A stretch of DNA of 64,000 nt from CAYMEV01 sp964389675 [NCBI: uncultured Candidatus Sumerlaeota bacterium]. Its GTDB lineage: Bacteria; CAYMEV01. The stretch is taken from contig CAYMEV010000015.1 in assembly GCA_964389675.1 (NCBI GenBank), forward strand, positions 1 through 64,000, given 5' to 3'. This document shows positions 44,465-53,590 of this stretch, piece after piece. Made by a program: the position numbers and the translations under genes. The notes under the pieces are model-generated. The model was given only the letters and a program-made list of their open reading frames with translations. It was not told the origin of the DNA and ran no database searches. The first letter of the stretch is position 1. Each line of letters begins with the position of its first letter.

Positions 44465-45304
44465 ATGGGAGGAATCACTTTTTTTGGCACAGAAAACCTG
44501 GACAGGATTTCAGAATTTTATATCGAAAAAATCGGAATGGAACTATGGCTTAATCAGCCTGGATGCAGGATATTAAAATACAAAAACATGCTTTTAGGAT
44601 TCTGCAGCAGCAAGAATACTGAGAAATGCGGTGTGATTACCCTTTTTTGCCATACAAAGGCAGATGTGGACATTTATTATGCCAGATTTGCTGATAAATC
44701 AATTTCAAAACCCTGTATTAACAAGGATTATAATATATATAATTTTTTTGCCCGGGACCCAGATGGAAGGAAGATAGAATTCCAGACCTTCCTTCACCGC
44801 ATTGAGCCTTATATGGATGGATGCCAGCTTCTGAAGACCAGGAGGAGCATCAGGCATTTCTCAAAAGAGCCTGTATCAATGGAGATAATTGAAAAAATAG
44901 CGGAATTATGCAGATATTCACCAACATCGAGGAATACTCAGGGTTATTATTTCCTGATAATTAAAAACCAGGAGAAGATAGATTACCTTGCTTCTTTGCG
45001 AGGTTCCAGCAGTGATCCCATAAGAAGGGCACCAATGGCTGTTGCAGTATGTTCTGACCCGTCAGTCACAAAAAGACCGGAGGATGATGGAATAATCGCC
45101 TCTTACCACTTCATATTAAGTGCAGCTCTGCACGGGCTGGGAACCTGCTGGATCGCTGCCATGAACATCAATGAAGCAAAAGAATGCCTTCAGATACCAG
45201 AAAATCACTATATAGCAACAATCACGCCCCTTGGCTATCCATCTGAAGATCCTGATATGCCTGAAAGAAAGGACAGAAGCAGTTTCTGCAGGGTGATTGA
45301 CTAA
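44465..45304 (+). CDS. VOC (glyoxalase-like) domain fused to nitroreductase
   Basis: A 279-residue fusion. Residues 1-115 have the betaalphabetabetabeta pattern of the VOC family (ISEFYIEKIGMELW and NFFARDPDGRKIEFQTF, with a Glu ligand). Residues 122-279 are a nitroreductase domain, with KTRRSIRHFSKEPV, SPTSRNTQGYYF, LHGLGTCWIAAM and TPLGYP. Fusion of a small-molecule-binding VOC domain to a flavin reductase suggests that it acts on an activated or metal-bound substrate. The nitroreductase part is shorter than the free one at 32256. Expected function: a redox enzyme with unknown substrate. Confidence 0.82.
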   Translation: MGGITFFGTENLDRISEFYIEKIGMELWLNQPGCRILKYKNMLLGFCSSKNTEKCGVITLFCHTKADVDIYYARFADKSISKPCINKDYNIYNFFARDPDGRKIEFQTFLHRIEPYMDGCQLLKTRRSIRHFSKEPVSMEIIEKIAELCRYSPTSRNTQGYYFLIIKNQEKIDYLASLRGSSSDPIRRAPMAVAVCSDPSVTKRPEDDGIIASYHFILSAALHGLGTCWIAAMNINEAKECLQIPENHYIATITPLGYPSEDPDMPERKDRSSFCRVID

Positions 45305-45343
45305 TGACGCTTAAGAGGCTTTCCTGACTCCTGGCAGAAAAGC

Positions 45344-48300
45344 ATGAAAAACAGCCAGATACTCGGAAGATACAATATTATAAGGCAGATAGGCACTGGA
45401 GGAGTGGGGGAGGTGTTCTATGCCTATGATACTTTTCAGAAAAAGCATGTTGCTATCAAAAAGATCAGGCAGGAACTGTCAGGCTTTATAAAAAATGATA
45501 TTCTGCAGTATGAATTTAAAATCATATCTAAAATAAAGGATCCATACCTAATTTCAGTGTATGATTTTTTCATGCTTCCCTATAATATTGATTCCTTTTT
45601 TACCATGGAATATATAGATGGAACTGTTTATGACCGCCTGATACCATCCATACCGCTAAGAGACCATATCCTTATTGCCCTGAAAGTATCAAGGGCTCTT
45701 AATACACTTCATCAGCAGGGAATACTGCATCTTGATATAAAGTCCTCGAATATCATGGTCAGAGAAAGCAATGGTGAACCTGTCCTGATGGATTTTGGAC
45801 TGTCCCGCGAAAGAGGTAATACTGCGATGTTTTTCATGCAGGGCACATTAAATTATATGGCTCCTGAAATAGCCGAACAGAAAGATATTGATATATATAC
45901 CGATATCTATTCTCTTGGTATTCTTTTTTATAAAATCTTCACAAAAAGATTCCCTTATTCTGTCTCCAGGCATGCTGATATATCAGGTCTCTCTAAAAAC
46001 AGGCAATACAAAGAGCCATTACAGCTAAACAGCAATATTCCGGACCCCCTTAATAACCTTATTCTTGACATGATAGAATATGAACCGCAAAAAAGGCCAA
46101 AAAGCATTGATCCTGTACTGAGGACTCTTATATCTTTAATTGGCAGGAATCAGAATGAAATTATCAAACAGAATACTTCATCATACCTGTTTTACTCACG
46201 CACAATAGGCAGGGAAAAAGAGCTTCAGAAAACCAAAAGTGCCATAACAGACCCTTCTGCGAACCTGCTAAATATTATAAATGTCAGAGGTCAAAGGGGT
46301 ATAGGCAAAAGCCATTTCTTAAAAGATATTAAATTCTTCCTGCAGTCCAGGGGATTTTTTGTAATAAGCACTAATTGCATAAAATCCCTGGAGGGAAGCT
46401 ACTATGTAATAGTTGATCTGCTCATGAAGCTTCGCAATCTCGTTGATTATCTCCTGCTGCCAATGGGTAAAACAGATTTACCATCAGGGCATGAAAAGCC
46501 GTCCAATATCGATGATTCGACTATCTTTGTAAATTCCATACTTGAGACACAGGAAATCCTTGAAAAGAAGGCTCCTTTCAGTTTCAGGGAAGATCTTAAC
46601 CCAAAAAGGCTGCAGGAGCTTTCATTAAAGATAAAAAACGCAGAATTGCAATATAGAGAACCTGCCACAATCAGATCGTCAATGGACATTATATACCCAA
46701 GATCAATAAAAGAGCTGTTCTACAGATCATTTGATATTCTAAGAGAAGCAAGCGAAATTATTAAAATTGCAATAATAATAGAAGATCTTTCCTTTGATAA
46801 AAGCATTCAGTCATTTGCAGGATATTTGAACAGCTACCTTGACAATACGAGAATACCTGATCTCTTAATCCTTATTTCCGATGGTTCAGATAGCCTTCAT
46901 ATATTTAAGCCAGATAATAATACAAAATCACTCACAATTAATCTAAAGGCTTTCGGCGTTGAAGAAACACAACTCTTTGCATCCACCATGCTCGGATATA
47001 AGATAGATCAACGATTTGGGAAGCTCATTTTCCGGTTCACAAAAGGAAATCCTGACCAGATACAGGAATTTTTAAGGTTTCTTTTTAACAAACGCTGCAT
47101 AGCCTGGAACGAATCCAGGTGGGAGATACGCAAAATCCCTGACCTGAAACAATATGACATGAAACACATAGTAGTTGAGAACCTGAAACATCTAAATAAA
47201 AACCAGCTCAATATAGTAGCAATACTGGCAATAGCAGGGATCCCGCTGATGCAGGAGATATTGGAGAAATGTTTCAATAAGGCTGCCGGTCTTATTGAAG
47301 AGCTTGATCTACTTGAGAGACTGAGGATTATAGAAAGCAGGTACCTGATTACTGGACATAAGTCTTATTCACTCTCATTTTATGACTACAGCACTCATTT
47401 AATGAGCATTCTCACAGATTCTGAATATGAAAACCTGATTCAAAATTTAAGCTACAAAATGGTGGATTATTATTTCAAATCAGGCAACTATTCAGAAGTA
47501 ATCTCTCTGCTATGCTACAAATCAGGGTTATTCCCCTGGAGTTATGTATTTTCAAAACACACAGCAGTCAGGCTGATAGATACCTTCTCATACAAAGAAG
47601 CACTCAGGCACCTTAACCTTTCCATTTACAGTCTGACTGCTGCAAAGCATCAGAAGCCTGAAAACCACGACAGAAGGCTCCATAAGCTTTATACCCTATA
47701 TATGTCACTGTTCCACAAAACAAATAACAGGGAAATGGTCTTCGTATACCTGAAGAAATCTCTCAGGCTTGCATACAAAACGAAAAGCAGATACAAGCTG
47801 TGCGATAATCTCATCTTCAGATTCAATTATTATGTCATGAAAAGGGATTATAAGAAAGCATGCATAAGTCAGAAAAAGGCAATACCTGTTTCTATGCATA
47901 TGAACCTGGAGAAATATGTCAAAGTGCTGGGAAACTATGCCATAACCTTTTATTATCTGAAAGATATGGCTAATTATATTAAAGCGATGAAGAAGCTGGA
48001 AAAGCCTCTTATAAAACTGGGCAACAAAAAAATGTCCGGAATATTCTATATAAATATGGGTGTATACTTCAGAACCCAGTATGAGCTTGATAAAGCATAC
48101 AAAAACTATGAAAAGGCATTAGCGATAGCGGAAGAGACAGGGTCGCCCTACCTGTTTTCCCTTTGCTATGGGAACCTGTCAACCTGCTATTTTTATAAAA
48201 AAGATTTTGAAAAAGCTGTTAATTTTCAGAATATATCCCTGGCTTATTCAAAAGCCATATCAGATCTGTCAGGAATGGTATATTCAACAGGCTTGCTGCT

Positions 48301-49246
48301 TATTTATCTCTTTTTTGCAATGATGTATTCCAAAATTGAGGAACAATTTCTCCTGATGATATCAGATATCAGGAAATATAATATTCAGATCGAGATATAC
48401 AGGCTTGCTGAATCCCATGTCCTATATCTTTTGTCGCTATATAATACAATGAATCTGACAGGGTTATTCTCCTGTTCTTCAAAAATCAGGCTATCAGATA
48501 CTGATGATAGAGTGAAGAATACTGTAATATTTAACAGACAGCTTGCATTGCTTTACTATAACCTGTTCATTCTATATTCGCGAAGCAGGACCGCTTCAAG
48601 CCTTGCCGTTCTCAGAAGCAAGATGAACTACCTTGAGCTTAATAATATAACAGGCTCCTTTGAAACTGAAGAATTTAGAAAAATATTCAATATAATTGAG
48701 ATCTTTTGCAGGTATATCGAAAATTTTGATACCCGGGAAGAAAATAAGATCATAAAACTTATCAGGGACCTTAATGCAGATATTCATTATAACCCGATTT
48801 TTATTTTCAATAAAACCATGCTTATTATAAATATTGCTTTCCTTAAACTCATCAGATACCGTAAGGATGCACCAGACAAAAGCATATCCGCCTGCATTGA
48901 TCTGCTTGTTTCAGAATCATTTTATATCTCAAAGCCGCTTGCACTATTTTTCCTTTCCTGCTATAAAATCCAGGCCGGCATTGAGACCGGCAGTAACATA
49001 CACTCTCTTATCTCATCATATAAAGAGCTTAAGCACATGGAGAATAAATACCAGTTTCTGGTTGCTTGCTTGCTTTGCAAAAGAATTTTATCAGTCAGGC
49101 CCTCATATTTTTCTGACGAAGAATCATCCCGTATATCTGAGGATATTAAAAGCATTGAAAACCAGATCATCGTCCAGCTCCCGGAACAGCACAGAACATC
49201 ATTTAATAGAATCTTTACCTCCCAGCAGCAGTCTTTATTTCTTTGA
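45344..49246 (+). CDS. Ser/Thr kinase-ATPase-helical repeat protein (STPK 2)
   Basis: A 1300-residue signalling protein. The kinase domain has the glycine loop GTGGVGEV (17-24), Lys39, and the catalytic loop HLDIKSSNIM (Asp131) with Leu instead of Arg in the HRD position, then DFG (Asp150). The ATPase part has RGQRGIGKSH (Lys322) and follows the same layout as the kinase at 23588. The remaining 650 residues are helical repeats, some clearly TPR-like (LDKAYKNYEKALAIAEETGSPY in shortened form). The HRD Arg loss is typical of kinases not controlled by activation-loop phosphorylation. Start ATG lies 39 bases after the VOC-nitroreductase stop. Confidence 0.9.
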   Translation: MKNSQILGRYNIIRQIGTGGVGEVFYAYDTFQKKHVAIKKIRQELSGFIKNDILQYEFKIISKIKDPYLISVYDFFMLPYNIDSFFTMEYIDGTVYDRLIPSIPLRDHILIALKVSRALNTLHQQGILHLDIKSSNIMVRESNGEPVLMDFGLSRERGNTAMFFMQGTLNYMAPEIAEQKDIDIYTDIYSLGILFYKIFTKRFPYSVSRHADISGLSKNRQYKEPLQLNSNIPDPLNNLILDMIEYEPQKRPKSIDPVLRTLISLIGRNQNEIIKQNTSSYLFYSRTIGREKELQKTKSAITDPSANLLNIINVRGQRGIGKSHFLKDIKFFLQSRGFFVISTNCIKSLEGSYYVIVDLLMKLRNLVDYLLLPMGKTDLPSGHEKPSNIDDSTIFVNSILETQEILEKKAPFSFREDLNPKRLQELSLKIKNAELQYREPATIRSSMDIIYPRSIKELFYRSFDILREASEIIKIAIIIEDLSFDKSIQSFAGYLNSYLDNTRIPDLLILISDGSDSLHIFKPDNNTKSLTINLKAFGVEETQLFASTMLGYKIDQRFGKLIFRFTKGNPDQIQEFLRFLFNKRCIAWNESRWEIRKIPDLKQYDMKHIVVENLKHLNKNQLNIVAILAIAGIPLMQEILEKCFNKAAGLIEELDLLERLRIIESRYLITGHKSYSLSFYDYSTHLMSILTDSEYENLIQNLSYKMVDYYFKSGNYSEVISLLCYKSGLFPWSYVFSKHTAVRLIDTFSYKEALRHLNLSIYSLTAAKHQKPENHDRRLHKLYTLYMSLFHKTNNREMVFVYLKKSLRLAYKTKSRYKLCDNLIFRFNYYVMKRDYKKACISQKKAIPVSMHMNLEKYVKVLGNYAITFYYLKDMANYIKAMKKLEKPLIKLGNKKMSGIFYINMGVYFRTQYELDKAYKNYEKALAIAEETGSPYLFSLCYGNLSTCYFYKKDFEKAVNFQNISLAYSKAISDLSGMVYSTGLLLIYLFFAMMYSKIEEQFLLMISDIRKYNIQIEIYRLAESHVLYLLSLYNTMNLTGLFSCSSKIRLSDTDDRVKNTVIFNRQLALLYYNLFILYSRSRTASSLAVLRSKMNYLELNNITGSFETEEFRKIFNIIEIFCRYIENFDTREENKIIKLIRDLNADIHYNPIFIFNKTMLIINIAFLKLIRYRKDAPDKSISACIDLLVSESFYISKPLALFFLSCYKIQAGIETGSNIHSLISSYKELKHMENKYQFLVACLLCKRILSVRPSYFSDEESSRISEDIKSIENQIIVQLPEQHRTSFNRIFTSQQQSLFL

Positions 49247-49281
49247 CAATATATAAATATTAATTAACAAATTATTGAAAT

Positions 49282-50238
49282 ATGAGCCGAAAAACAGACA
49301 GGTTTTTTGATCTGCCAATATACTTGCTGATCAGGTTCTTCCTGTTTTTGCTTGGAATATCTTCACTCTTCAGGCAGAAACTCCTTCCTGAGATTCTGGT
49401 CCTGGCTTTTAAAAGGCACAGGAAATACAATAGAATAGTCAGAAAAAATATTGAAATGACAAATATTATAAGCGACCCTTCTGAGATCAACCCATTTGTT
49501 GATAAACTTTACAAAAATATTGCAGTAACTGCCCTGGAAACAATAGAATATATGAACAAGCAACCTGAAGATGTTGATATTGATTTTATTTTCGAAGATC
49601 ATGAACTAATGTACAGACTAAAAGAAAAAACATGCATTTATATGACAGCACATATAGGGAATTTTGAGCTTTTTGCAAGCTTCTTCAGAAGATATGGCAT
49701 AAAGAACAATATCATTGCTCGAAAGATGGACAATCCCTACCTGGATAAGATGACCAGGAACAACAGGGAGAAGTACGGAAACAGGGTCATATATCAGGAA
49801 GGTAGCATATACTATATCGGGAATGGTTTTCAGCACAAAGAGAACTGCTTTTTGCTGGCAGATCACAGAGCACCAAGGGAATACGGTGTATGGGTCAATT
49901 TTTTTGGCCTTCCTGCCATAACCCTGACTATTCCTGCATATTTTGCATTGAAAATGGATGTAAGTATTGTCCCAGTTTTCTGTATAAAGGAAAAAAACAG
50001 CTACAGGATCATTGTAATAGAAAATGTGCCTGTTATACGCGAATATTCAAAAAGCTACAATATATGGGCAAATACCCAGAGATACACACAAATAATTGAA
50101 CAGATAATAAGAAGGTACCCTGATCAGTGGCTTTGGAGCTATGAGCGCTGGAGAATTAAACCAACAGAGCAGGAACTTGAAACCTGTAATCAAAATTATT
50201 ATAAGTTCATTCAGGAAGGGCTTTCATATAAACTCTGA
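49282..50238 (+). CDS. lipid A-type lauroyl/acyl transferase (LpxL/HtrB family)
   Basis: A 318-residue membrane-associated acyltransferase. It shows the catalytic HX4E motif (His124, Glu129 in AHIGNFE), the family block KMDNPYLDKM, and the end motif YPDQWLWSYERWRIKP, which is typical of LpxL/LpxM. An N-terminal hydrophobic segment anchors it to the inner membrane. These enzymes add secondary acyl chains to lipid A, supporting a diderm envelope, though some members acylate other lipids. It follows the kinase by 35 bases. Confidence 0.88.
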   Translation: MSRKTDRFFDLPIYLLIRFFLFLLGISSLFRQKLLPEILVLAFKRHRKYNRIVRKNIEMTNIISDPSEINPFVDKLYKNIAVTALETIEYMNKQPEDVDIDFIFEDHELMYRLKEKTCIYMTAHIGNFELFASFFRRYGIKNNIIARKMDNPYLDKMTRNNREKYGNRVIYQEGSIYYIGNGFQHKENCFLLADHRAPREYGVWVNFFGLPAITLTIPAYFALKMDVSIVPVFCIKEKNSYRIIVIENVPVIREYSKSYNIWANTQRYTQIIEQIIRRYPDQWLWSYERWRIKPTEQELETCNQNYYKFIQEGLSYKL

Positions 50239-50385
50239 AATGACCTTGGCCACTTTTCCCCCAAAAGCAGTGATAATTTATAACCGTTTTTTCACATTTC
50301 CTTATTTGCCTTGATTTTTGCCTGTTTTGGAGTGTATTATATGTTTAAAGGGGTTTTATTTTATGGGATAAAGAGGATTGAAACG

Positions 50386-52077
50386 ATGAATTCGAGAATC
50401 CTTGCTGCATTTATAATTCTCCTGCTGCTTGTCAATGCTGATGCAGAAGCATTGAATGATCCTGAATTTATATGGGCGTCAAGTGCGGGGGGAATCTTGA
50501 ACTCCTCAGGCAGAAATGCAGTAATTGATAATTACGGCAATATCTATATAACAGGGTGTTTTGAAGGCATATCATATTTTGGAGGCATTGAACTCGCTTC
50601 AGAGGGAAAATTCGATATCTATATCGCAAAACTTGATAATTCCGGCCAGTTTATATGGGCAAAGAAGGCCGGAGGAGCTGAAAATGACAGGGGTACAGGT
50701 ATTTTTGCTGATTATTACGGAAATATCTTTATAACAGGCTACTATGAAAGTACTGCATCATTTGGCACATTGCAGCTTATATCAGAAGGCTGCAGCGATA
50801 TTTTCATCGCCAGGCTGAATCAGAACGGGGATTTTATCTGGGCAAAAAGCGCAGGAGGACCTCAGGTTGACCATGCTTATGGTATTTCAGCAGACTCCTC
50901 AGGAAATATATTTATTACAGGATATTTTGAAGGAAATGCTGACTTTGGAGATACCTGTCTGGTATCAAGCGGAATGTCAGATATCTTCATTTCAGGTTTG
51001 GACCTCAGCGGCGGCTTTTTATGGAGCAAAAAGGCCGGCGGACTGCTTGATGATTTTGGCATAGGCATTTCATCAGGAAATGACAACTCAATATATATTA
51101 TAGGTCATTTCAGCGGCATTTGCGGTTTTGACGGTACACAGCTCTCTTCAGCCGGAGGGTTTGATATCTTTATGGCAGGGATTGACAAGAACGGGAATTT
51201 TATCTGGTCAGAAAGGGCAGGCGGACCTGGCAATGATTATGGCATTTCAATATCCTCTGATGATGATTCCTATATATGCTCCACAGGTTATTTCTCCGGC
51301 ACTGCTGTTTTTGGAGCAGATACTCTTGTTTCAAATGGTGGTTTTGACATATTCGCAGCAAGGCTTGATCCGGAAGGCAGCTTCATCTGGGCCAGACAAG
51401 CAGGAGGAATAAGCTATGACCGGGGTTATGCCATAGCTTCAAACAGTTCAGGAAGCTCATACATTTCAGGATTTTTCAGAGACACAGCTTCCTTTGGCAA
51501 ATCTATTCTTTCATCATCTGGGAGCAGTGATATTTTCATAGCAAAGATCGATAAGCTGGGAAATTTCCTGTGGGCACAAAAAGCAGGAGGAACTCTGGAT
51601 GAATCAGTATATGGGATCTGTATTGATAATAATGGTAATTCTTTTATTTCGGGCTATTTCTATGGTACAGCCCTGTTCGGTGAATTTGAACTTATATCAC
51701 AGGGCGGGCATGATTCATGCATTGCCAGTCTCACTGACCCGTCTTTTTTCGTCGAGATTGAATCTTTTTCTGCAAATGGTTCAGGAACAGAAGCCACAAT
51801 TGCCTGGGAAACCTGTTTAGAACCGGATGTCCAGGGATTCTGGCTTTACAGGCTTATAGGAAAGAAAGTCAGCCCATTTGTTTCATATGCCCCTGTACTG
51901 CTTAATCAGACAATGATACCCGGACAGGGTACAGCCTCTGGAGGATATTCATACAGCATTACAGATCATGTAAAGCCTGGCTCTATTATCTTCTATATCC
52001 TTGAAATAGTATCAGCCAGCGGAGATACACTGGAATATAAGACAAGGCTGCAATGGCAGGAAGTCCTTTCAAGGTAA
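50386..52077 (+). CDS. secreted SBBP-type beta-propeller protein
   Basis: A 563-residue exported protein. I start at the ATG opening MNSRILAAFIILLLLV, with AGAGG upstream, so the signal peptide is at the very start. Seven repeats of about 56 residues follow, each with a YITGxF core, a DIFIAxLD segment and a FIWAxxAGG end, as in SBBP repeats that form beta-propellers. The last 105 residues are a fibronectin-III-like domain (FVEIESFSANGSGTEA in part), nearly the same as the end of the next gene. Probably cell-surface or secreted; ligand unknown. Confidence 0.85.
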   Translation: MNSRILAAFIILLLLVNADAEALNDPEFIWASSAGGILNSSGRNAVIDNYGNIYITGCFEGISYFGGIELASEGKFDIYIAKLDNSGQFIWAKKAGGAENDRGTGIFADYYGNIFITGYYESTASFGTLQLISEGCSDIFIARLNQNGDFIWAKSAGGPQVDHAYGISADSSGNIFITGYFEGNADFGDTCLVSSGMSDIFISGLDLSGGFLWSKKAGGLLDDFGIGISSGNDNSIYIIGHFSGICGFDGTQLSSAGGFDIFMAGIDKNGNFIWSERAGGPGNDYGISISSDDDSYICSTGYFSGTAVFGADTLVSNGGFDIFAARLDPEGSFIWARQAGGISYDRGYAIASNSSGSSYISGFFRDTASFGKSILSSSGSSDIFIAKIDKLGNFLWAQKAGGTLDESVYGICIDNNGNSFISGYFYGTALFGEFELISQGGHDSCIASLTDPSFFVEIESFSANGSGTEATIAWETCLEPDVQGFWLYRLIGKKVSPFVSYAPVLLNQTMIPGQGTASGGYSYSITDHVKPGSIIFYILEIVSASGDTLEYKTRLQWQEVLSR

Positions 52078-52203
52078 TTACCTAATGTATTTTATAATTT
52101 TATTTAAAAATTTAATTTCAAATAGCAGTCTTATTATATTATAATAAAAAATAGAAAACCATAGATTCAATATCAGAAAATTTCCTGATAAGGAGGGTTT
52201 TGT

Positions 52204-53394
52204 ATGAATACTGTTAAAACATTTGCCTTAGTGACAGTGATTGTCTTATTATCTTTTACACTGCTTAAGGCTCAGGATGCGATCATAATAGACCATAACT
52301 GCACTGATTACACTCAAATACCTGAAAGCTGGATACAGGCAGCCAAAAGCAGCCTGAGAATAGGCTATGGCCATACATCTCATGGAAGCCAGCTTGTTAC
52401 TGGAATTGAAGCTTTCAGAGATACCTTTGGTGGCAGCTGGAATTTTCAAATAACATACTGGGGGCTGAATACTGGCATTTTTTTCAATGACTACTGGGCT
52501 GAAGGTGATCTTGGCCATTATGGGGACCTTACCTGGAGAGACAACACCATATATATGCTGAATCTGCCTGATAATGACAGAAATGTTGTAATGTGGTCAT
52601 GGTGCGGAGGCTGTTCTGATAATACTCAAGCAGGAATAAATACATATCTGAATGCAATGAATCAGCTTGAATCAGATTATCCCGATATAACATTTATTTA
52701 TATGACTGGCCATCTTGATGGTACCGGCAATTCAGGAAACCTAAATCAGAGGAATAACCAGATCAGGGCTTATTGCCAGGCCAATAACAAGGTTCTTTTT
52801 GATTTTGCCGATATTGAAAGCTATGACCCGGATGCTCTTACCAACTACATGCCCCTCTACTGCAATGATAACTGTGATTATGACAGCGACGGAAACGGCA
52901 GTCTTGATTCCAACTGGGCCCAGGACTGGATTGCAGATAATCCCGGGGCTGCATTGACTACAATAACTTCAAACTGCGACAGCTGTGCACATAGTCAGGG
53001 CCTGAACTGCGTGAGGAAAGGCGCTGCCCTCTGGTGGATGCTTGCAAGAATTGCCGGATGGGAAGGCCCTGGTTCAACATTTGTCGAGCTTGAAACATTT
53101 TCTGCAAATGGTGCCGGAAATACTGTAAATGTCAACTGGACGACGGTATATGAAGATAATGTTCTGGGTTTCTGGCTTTACCGGCTGGTAGGAAAAAAGA
53201 TAAGCCCTTTTATATCCTATGTCCCTGTGCTGCTTAATTCATCAATAATCCCGGGACAGGGTACACCATCAAGCGGGCATGCATATAATTATACTGATTA
53301 TGTAAAACCTGACAGTAAAATGTTTTACATCCTTCAGGTTGAATCAGTATACGGGCAGATCATTGAATACAGGACAAGGCTGCAGTGGCAGTAG
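52204..53394 (+). CDS. secreted protein with HTSHGSQ motif and shared C-terminal domain
   Basis: A 396-residue exported protein. After a signal peptide ending at KAQ, the first 290 residues are a domain that I do not recognise; it holds RIGYGHTSHGSQLVTG, WSWCGGCSDN, YMTGHLDGTG and several cysteine pairs (YCNDNCDYDSDGNG has a calcium-binding look). His/Ser/Asp residues could form a hydrolase site, but this is only a guess. The last 105 residues match the C-terminal domain of the gene before. AAGGAGGG precedes the ATG. It probably is a surface or extracellular enzyme. Confidence 0.78.
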   Translation: MNTVKTFALVTVIVLLSFTLLKAQDAIIIDHNCTDYTQIPESWIQAAKSSLRIGYGHTSHGSQLVTGIEAFRDTFGGSWNFQITYWGLNTGIFFNDYWAEGDLGHYGDLTWRDNTIYMLNLPDNDRNVVMWSWCGGCSDNTQAGINTYLNAMNQLESDYPDITFIYMTGHLDGTGNSGNLNQRNNQIRAYCQANNKVLFDFADIESYDPDALTNYMPLYCNDNCDYDSDGNGSLDSNWAQDWIADNPGAALTTITSNCDSCAHSQGLNCVRKGAALWWMLARIAGWEGPGSTFVELETFSANGAGNTVNVNWTTVYEDNVLGFWLYRLVGKKISPFISYVPVLLNSSIIPGQGTPSSGHAYNYTDYVKPDSKMFYILQVESVYGQIIEYRTRLQWQ

Positions 53395-53453
53395 CCCAGG
53401 TAAGTATTCATAATTGCCTTTAAGATGTTCTGATCAAGGAAGTATAAAGAAAG

Positions 53454-53528
53454 TGGCTCCCCCAGCCGGGCTCGAACCAGCAACCCTCCGGTTAACAGCC
53501 GGATGCTCTACCATTGAGCTATGGAGGA
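53454..53528 (-). tRNA. tRNA-Asn (GUU)
   Basis: Minus-strand cloverleaf: acceptor TCCTCCA pairs with TGGGGGA, D arm TAGCTCAATGG, anticodon stem TCCGG/CCGGA around CTGTTAA (anticodon GTT), T arm GGTTCGAGCC. Discriminator G and a genomically encoded CCA follow, unlike the two other tRNAs here. Confidence 0.95.
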
Positions 53529-53590
53529 GCAGATAGTAGAAAGTATATCTACACTAAATTGGATTAATAGCAAGAAAAAAATCAAGATTT

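Noticed and set aside
50470-51730. Repeats in the propeller gene as a CRISPR or satellite array
   Set aside because: The repeats are about 168 bases long, diverged and in frame, as expected for protein repeats.
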